The notes under the pieces: generated by a model
Databases searched by the model: none
Seen by the model: only the letters and a program-made list of their open reading frames with translations
What the model was told of the DNA's origin: nothing
Source of the DNA: an uncultured Rhodospirillales bacterium
GTDB lineage: Bacteria; Pseudomonadota; Alphaproteobacteria; Acetobacterales; Acetobacteraceae
Assembly: GCA_903904805.1 (NCBI GenBank)
Contig: CAIVDX010000625.1
Coordinates: forward strand, 1 to 10,089
Reading direction: 5' to 3'
DNA: 10,089 bases
Part shown: positions 7,019-10,089 of the stretch, piece by piece
Position numbering within the stretch: the stretch's first letter is position 1
Layout: each line of letters starts with the position of its first letter
Translations under genes and position numbers: made by a program

Positions 7019-7513
7019 GTGACGGATGCCGTGATCACCGAGACCCACCCGGTTCTGGACCTGGATCATTATGTTCCTGGTCTGCTGACCTTTCTGGCCA
7101 ACAAATTGTCGCGCAGTGCCTCGGCGCTGTACCGCAAGCATTTCAATGTGGGCATCAATGACTGGCGCATCATGTCGCAGTTGGCGCTGGACCCCTGGAC
7201 GACGGCGGCGCGTATCTGCGCGGTGATCGGCATCGACAAATCGGTCGCAAGCCGCAGCTTGGCGACGCTCGAAAAGCGTGGCCTGGTGGTGGCGCGCGAC
7301 GAGCAGCGCCGCCGGCTGATGGCGCTGACCGAGCCCGGCCGCGCCCTGCATGATCAGATCATCGCGGTGGCACTGGAGCGCGAGAAGCGCCTGCTCGCCT
7401 GCCTGGCCGACGGCGAACGCGCTCAACTCGTTGGCCTGCTGCTGCGCCTGAACGACCAACTGCCGGAAGTGAACAAGAAACTGGATTTGCCCGTCCGCGG
7501 CCGGCGCGCCTAA
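7019..7513 (+). CDS. MarR-family transcriptional regulator
   Basis: The 164-residue product has the winged helix-turn-helix layout of MarR dimers. An N-terminal dimerisation helix (about 20-45) leads to DWRIMSQLAL (48-57), a recognition region around ICAVIGIDKSVASRSLATLEKRG (66-88) and a wing with ARDEQRRRLMALTEPG (92-107). The wing seems a few residues shorter than usual. A long C-terminal helix completes the dimer interface. The GTG at 7019 is chosen because GGGGAG lies 8 bases upstream; an in-frame ATG at 6989 lacks a ribosome site and adds ten odd residues. It diverges from pobA with a palindrome between them, so repression of pobA relieved by 4-hydroxybenzoate or a related phenolic is the simplest model, but neither the ligand nor the target is shown by sequence. 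The ABC operon lies 264 bases downstream on the same strand. Confidence 0.9.
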   Translation: MTDAVITETHPVLDLDHYVPGLLTFLANKLSRSASALYRKHFNVGINDWRIMSQLALDPWTTAARICAVIGIDKSVASRSLATLEKRGLVVARDEQRRRLMALTEPGRALHDQIIAVALEREKRLLACLADGERAQLVGLLLRLNDQLPEVNKKLDLPVRGRRA

Positions 7514-7777
7514 GGGCCTCATTCCCGCCGCGACGAAGGCCAAAGTTTCCGACGTTTCGTGCCGATTCTTTTCGAAAATGAAGGGAGAATTTTGTTCTTT
7601 TTTGAAACAAAGAGCCAAAAAACTTTCAGAGTTTTGGGGTGCCGCACGACCGCGAGGATTGGCTCTGGTATTCAACATTGTGTGCCCCTCCAAGCTTTCT
7701 GTTGCCTTAGCAACGCGGCCTGGGGGTTGCAAGGGGCGAGGTGTGATAAGGAGCTGCGTGGCAGGGAGACGATGGCG
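7514..7777. other. Non-coding stretch between marR and the ABC operon: AT-rich island plus leader
   Basis: This 264-base stretch has no convincing gene. Bases 7541-7640 contain 37 G or C in 100, far below the surroundings. This island holds a TTTTCGAAAA palindrome (7569-7578), TTTGTT/AACAAA arms (7591-7596 and 7606-7611, nine-base loop) and CCAAAA..CT/AGTTTTGG arms (7615-7624 and 7630-7637, two-base bulge, five-base loop). No GC-rich intrinsic terminator for marR is evident. The second half is GC-rich and holds possible leader RNA stems. A weak extended -10 (TGGTATTCA, 7666-7674) would start RNA near 7681. Confidence 0.5.
7684..7737 (+). promoter_or_regulatory. Candidate structured 5' leader with alternative hairpins
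   Basis: An outer stem, GCCCCT (7684-7689) with AGGGGC (7732-7737), can enclose a tight hairpin GTTGC-CTTA-GCAAC (7701-7714). A second GTTGC at 7726-7730 can pair instead with the same GCAAC (7710-7714), so two inner hairpins are mutually exclusive. The element ends 10 bases before AAGGAG (7748-7753) and 40 bases before the binding-protein ATG. I cannot match it to a known riboswitch class; short stems like these also arise by chance in GC-rich DNA. Confidence 0.3.
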
Positions 7778-8761
7778 ATGAGATGGATGGGATTGGCGCT
7801 GGTCGCTCTCCTGGCGGGCACGGCACGGGCTGAGCCGGTGGCGCTGCGCGTCGCCGCGGTGGGCAGCCCGCCCTCGATGCAGAACATGTATCTGCATATC
7901 GCCTTCGAAGAGGGCTTCTTCGCCAAAAATGGGCTGACGGTCGATAAGCTGCTGCAGCTGCGCGCTGGCCCGCTCGCCACCCAGGCGGTCACAGCCAACC
8001 AGGTCGATGTCACCGAGACCGACGCCGAGGGCGTGCTGAACGCGGTTGCCGCTGGCGGAGCGGATCTGCTGGCGGTCGCAGCGCCCGCGCAGCGCGTGTC
8101 GTACGTGATCGCCGTATCGCCTGACATCACCGATCTGAAGGCTCTGGTGGGCAAGCCGTTCGCCATTTCGCGACCCGGCGCGTTGTCGCAGTATCTGGTC
8201 TATCCGGCGCTCGAGGCGGCCGGGATCGACCGCAAATCCATCATCTGGGTGTCGATCGGCGGGGCCTCAGAGCGGCGCATTGCGCTCGCCGGCGGGCGGG
8301 TAAAGGCGGCGCTGCTGCATCTGGATTTCGCACTGCAGGCCGAGCGCGATGGCGGGGTCAAGACGCTGATGCTGGTCGCTCCCACCGTGCCCGGCTACCC
8401 GCATGAGATGCTGGTGGTGCGCGCGGGCCTTGCGCGCTCCAACCCCGACGCGGTGACGGCCCTGGTGCGATCGGTGATGGAGGCCTGCCGCTTCATCACC
8501 AGTCACCGCGAGCGCACGGTCGAGATCTATCGCAAATATAGCGGCGAGGAGGACGCGGTGCTGGCGGGCCGCGCTTACGACGCGCTGATCGCGATGCATG
8601 GCTTTGGCGTGAATGGCGGCATGACGCGGGAGGGTCTGCAGCTGGCGACTGACCTCGCGGTGAAGAATGGCGGGCTGGCTGAGGCGCCGAAGCTGGAGAC
8701 ATGGGCGGATTTCCGCTTCCAGGATGCCGCCCTGGCCCAGATCGGGCGGGTGGCGGACTGA
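7778..8761 (+). CDS. ABC transporter periplasmic substrate-binding protein (NMT1/SsuA/TauA-like)
   Basis: The 327-residue protein starts with a clear signal peptide, MRWMGLALVALLAGTARA, with likely cleavage after ARA (residue 18). The mature part resembles SsuA/TauA/ThiY-type (NMT1-like) binding proteins: an early YLHIAFEEGFFAKNGLTVD segment, a DLKALVGKPFAIS segment typical of the second strand region, and ALLHLDFALQAERDG before the hinge. It would capture a small organic solute in the periplasm for the ATPase and permease encoded next. The ATG at 7778 has GGAG 9 bases upstream; an in-frame ATG at 7772 adds two residues but leaves only 3 bases of spacing. Its stop is immediately followed by the ATPase start. 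Substrates in this family include sulfonates, nitrate, pyrimidine precursors and aromatic acids. The neighbouring pobA/marR makes an aromatic acid plausible, but unproven. Confidence 0.85.
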   Translation: MRWMGLALVALLAGTARAEPVALRVAAVGSPPSMQNMYLHIAFEEGFFAKNGLTVDKLLQLRAGPLATQAVTANQVDVTETDAEGVLNAVAAGGADLLAVAAPAQRVSYVIAVSPDITDLKALVGKPFAISRPGALSQYLVYPALEAAGIDRKSIIWVSIGGASERRIALAGGRVKAALLHLDFALQAERDGGVKTLMLVAPTVPGYPHEMLVVRAGLARSNPDAVTALVRSVMEACRFITSHRERTVEIYRKYSGEEDAVLAGRAYDALIAMHGFGVNGGMTREGLQLATDLAVKNGGLAEAPKLETWADFRFQDAALAQIGRVAD

Positions 8762-9520
8762 GTGGCGGTCGGGGTCGACGTTGCCTCTGTCGGCAAGAAT
8801 TACGGCGAGGTGCGGGTGCTTGCCGAGGTCGATCTGTCGATCGGCGCCGGCGAGTTCGTCGCCCTGATCGGCCCCAGCGGCTGCGGCAAGAGCACGCTGC
8901 TGCGGCTGCTCCATGGCCTGGAACTGCCCGACGCGGGCACGGTCAGCGTCGATGGCGCCAAGGTCACCGCGCCTGCCTCCGGGCGGGCAATCGTGTTCCA
9001 GCATTTCAACCTGTTTCCCTGGCGCGACGTGGTGGCCAATGTCGGGTTCGGGCTGGAGGTGCTGGGGCTCGATCGCGCCGAGATTGCCGCTCGGGTGGAC
9101 GAGGCGATCTCGCTCGTGCGCCTTGATAGCGCACGCGGACGCCTGCCGCATCAACTTTCCGGCGGCATGCAGCAGCGCGTGGGCCTGGCGCGGGCGCTCG
9201 CCTTGAGGCCTGGGCTGCTGCTGCTCGATGAGCCGTTCGGCGCGCTGGATGCGATCACCCGCGAGGGGCTGCAGCGCGAGATCGACCTGATCCTGCGTCG
9301 CCATCCCTGCACCACGTTGCTCGTCACCCACAGCATGGACGAGGCGCTGTTCTTCGCCGACCGTGTGCTGGTGATGGGCGGACGGCCCGGGCGCATCCAG
9401 GCCGACATCACCATCCCCTTTCCGCGGCCGCGTGATCCGGACGCTGTGCGCGCCGCCCCGGAGTTCGCTGCGTTGCGGGCGCAGCTCTGGTCGCTGCTGG
9501 CCGAGAGTGCGGTGTCATGA
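8762..9520 (+). CDS. ABC transporter ATP-binding protein (nitrate/sulfonate/taurine type)
   Basis: This is the cytoplasmic ATPase of the importer (252 residues). All nucleotide-binding motifs are intact: Walker A GPSGCGKST (37-45), Q-loop VFQHFNLFPW with Q80, signature LSGGMQQR (132-139), Walker B LLLLDEP (152-158), D-loop GALD and the switch histidine H190 in VTHSMDEA. The FQ-x-FNLFPW segment and the VLVMGGRPGRI region match the SsuB/TauB/NrtD group. The GTG at 8762 directly follows the TGA of the binding-protein gene (TGAGTG), with GGTGG/GGGCGGG upstream as a poor ribosome site, so translation is probably coupled. The stop overlaps the permease start by four bases (ATGA). There is no extra C-terminal regulatory domain. 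Confidence 0.95.
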   Translation: MAVGVDVASVGKNYGEVRVLAEVDLSIGAGEFVALIGPSGCGKSTLLRLLHGLELPDAGTVSVDGAKVTAPASGRAIVFQHFNLFPWRDVVANVGFGLEVLGLDRAEIAARVDEAISLVRLDSARGRLPHQLSGGMQQRVGLARALALRPGLLLLDEPFGALDAITREGLQREIDLILRRHPCTTLLVTHSMDEALFFADRVLVMGGRPGRIQADITIPFPRPRDPDAVRAAPEFAALRAQLWSLLAESAVS

Positions 9521-10089
9521 GCCGCTTTGCCTGGGCCGCAGCCCCCCATCTGGCCTTGCTGGCGATCTGGGAGCTGGCATGCCGGACAGTGATCCCTGCG
9601 GTGTTCCTGCCCGCCCCGAGCGCCATCGCGGTGGCGTTCTGGCGCACGACCCGATCGGGCGAGTTGCCGGGGCAGCTGCTGGAGACGCTTGTGGTGCTGT
9701 CGGCGGGCTTTGGCCTTGCCGTTGTGTCCGGGATCGCCTTCGGGCTGTTCCTGGGCATGGTGAAGCCGGCCGCACGGGTCGCCGGGCCGTATGTCACCGC
9801 ATTGTATGCCATGCCGACGGTGGCGCTGGTGCCCCTGGTGGTCGATTGGCTGGGGCTGGAGACGTCGGCGAAAATCTTTCTGACATGGCTGGTGGCGGTG
9901 TTTCCCATCGTGATCAGCGTGCAGGCGGGGGTGGCTGAAGTACCAGCCGCATTGATCGAGACAGCGCGGGCCTTCTGCTGCTCGCGCTGGCAGATCCTGA
10001 CCAAGGTGGTGATATTTGCCGCGGTGCCGTACGTGGTGAACGGGGTGCGGCTGGGGCTCGGTCGCGCGCTGGTGGGGGTGGTGGTGGCG
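9517..10089 (+). CDS. ABC transporter permease (SsuC/TauC-like), 3' end outside window
   Basis: The ATG at 9517 overlaps the ATPase stop in an ATGA junction and the frame stays open for 191 residues to the window edge, so the protein (usually about 250 residues) is partial. It is an inner-membrane protein of the binding-protein-dependent transport family. The start has an N-terminal helix (about 6-30), then FLPAPSAIAVAF, a motif typical of SsuC/TauC permeases. Helices follow at about 58-80 and 94-110. The cytoplasmic coupling loop (EAA loop) is ETARAFCCSRWQIL (149-162), which contacts the ATPase; its usual glycine is replaced by cysteine. It completes the importer with the two upstream genes. 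Substrate is unknown. Confidence 0.93.
   Translation, partial: MSRFAWAAAPHLALLAIWELACRTVIPAVFLPAPSAIAVAFWRTTRSGELPGQLLETLVVLSAGFGLAVVSGIAFGLFLGMVKPAARVAGPYVTALYAMPTVALVPLVVDWLGLETSAKIFLTWLVAVFPIVISVQAGVAEVPAALIETARAFCCSRWQILTKVVIFAAVPYVVNGVRLGLGRALVGVVVA

Noticed and set aside
7515..7541. GGCCT/AGGCC inverted repeat just after the marR stop, as a terminator
   Set aside because: Only five base pairs with a 17-base loop and no T run.
7559..7777. N-terminal extension of the binding protein from a GTG at 7559
   Set aside because: It would bury a clean signal peptide 70 residues inside the protein and translate the AT-rich island; no ribosome site supports it.
7578..7781. 67-codon open frame before the binding-protein gene
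   Set aside because: No ribosome site at its ATG and no recognisable features; only its last seven codons, behind AAGGAG, are worth noting as a possible coupling element.
6947..7897. 316-codon open frame on the - strand
   Set aside because: Antisense to marR and the start of the binding-protein gene; no domain and no ribosome site.
8267..9331. 354-codon open frame on the - strand
   Set aside because: Antisense to the binding protein and ATPase genes, both with clear motifs; product is low-complexity.

Overview
This is a GC-rich window (mid-60s percent GC by eye) with dense, closely spaced genes and strong GC bias at third codon positions. The gene style and content (CPA1 antiporter, orphan acetolactate-synthase-like enzyme, DUF2252, pobA, SsuA/NMT1-type ABC transporter) suggest an alphaproteobacterium, perhaps Acetobacteraceae or another Rhodospirillales member. 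That placement is inference, not proof. I see no rRNA, tRNA, CRISPR array, insertion sequence or phage gene.

Layout. (1) Bases 1-608 (+): C-terminal part of a type B carboxylesterase cut by the window edge. (2) Bases 619-5033 (-): a same-strand run, transcribed as DUF2252 protein, then TPP-dependent acetolactate-synthase-like enzyme, then CPA1 Na+/H+ antiporter, with gaps of 66 and 95 bases. (3) Bases 5140-5706 (+): a small four-helix membrane protein, divergent from DUF2252 and possibly leaderless. (4) Bases 5748-6920 (-): pobA, 4-hydroxybenzoate 3-monooxygenase, with the key active-site residues conserved. (5) Bases 7019-7513 (+): a MarR-family regulator divergent from pobA; the 98-base gap holds a perfect 14-bp palindrome that is a good operator candidate. 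(6) Bases 7778 to the window end (+): an ABC importer operon (periplasmic binding protein, ATPase, permease). It is preceded by a 264-base non-coding stretch made of an AT-rich island and a potentially structured leader.

How the genes may work together. PobA converts 4-hydroxybenzoate to protocatechuate, the entry to the beta-ketoadipate pathway. The MarR protein is the obvious candidate repressor of pobA. The importer lies just downstream of marR and belongs to a family that takes up sulfonates, pyrimidine precursors, nitrate and, in some members, aromatic carboxylates. It could therefore feed the same pathway, though its substrate cannot be read from the sequence. I found no clearly new multi-gene system. 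The best leads are the pobA/marR operator, the altered cofactor-specificity helix of PobA, the ABC leader region and the candidate leaderless membrane-protein gene.
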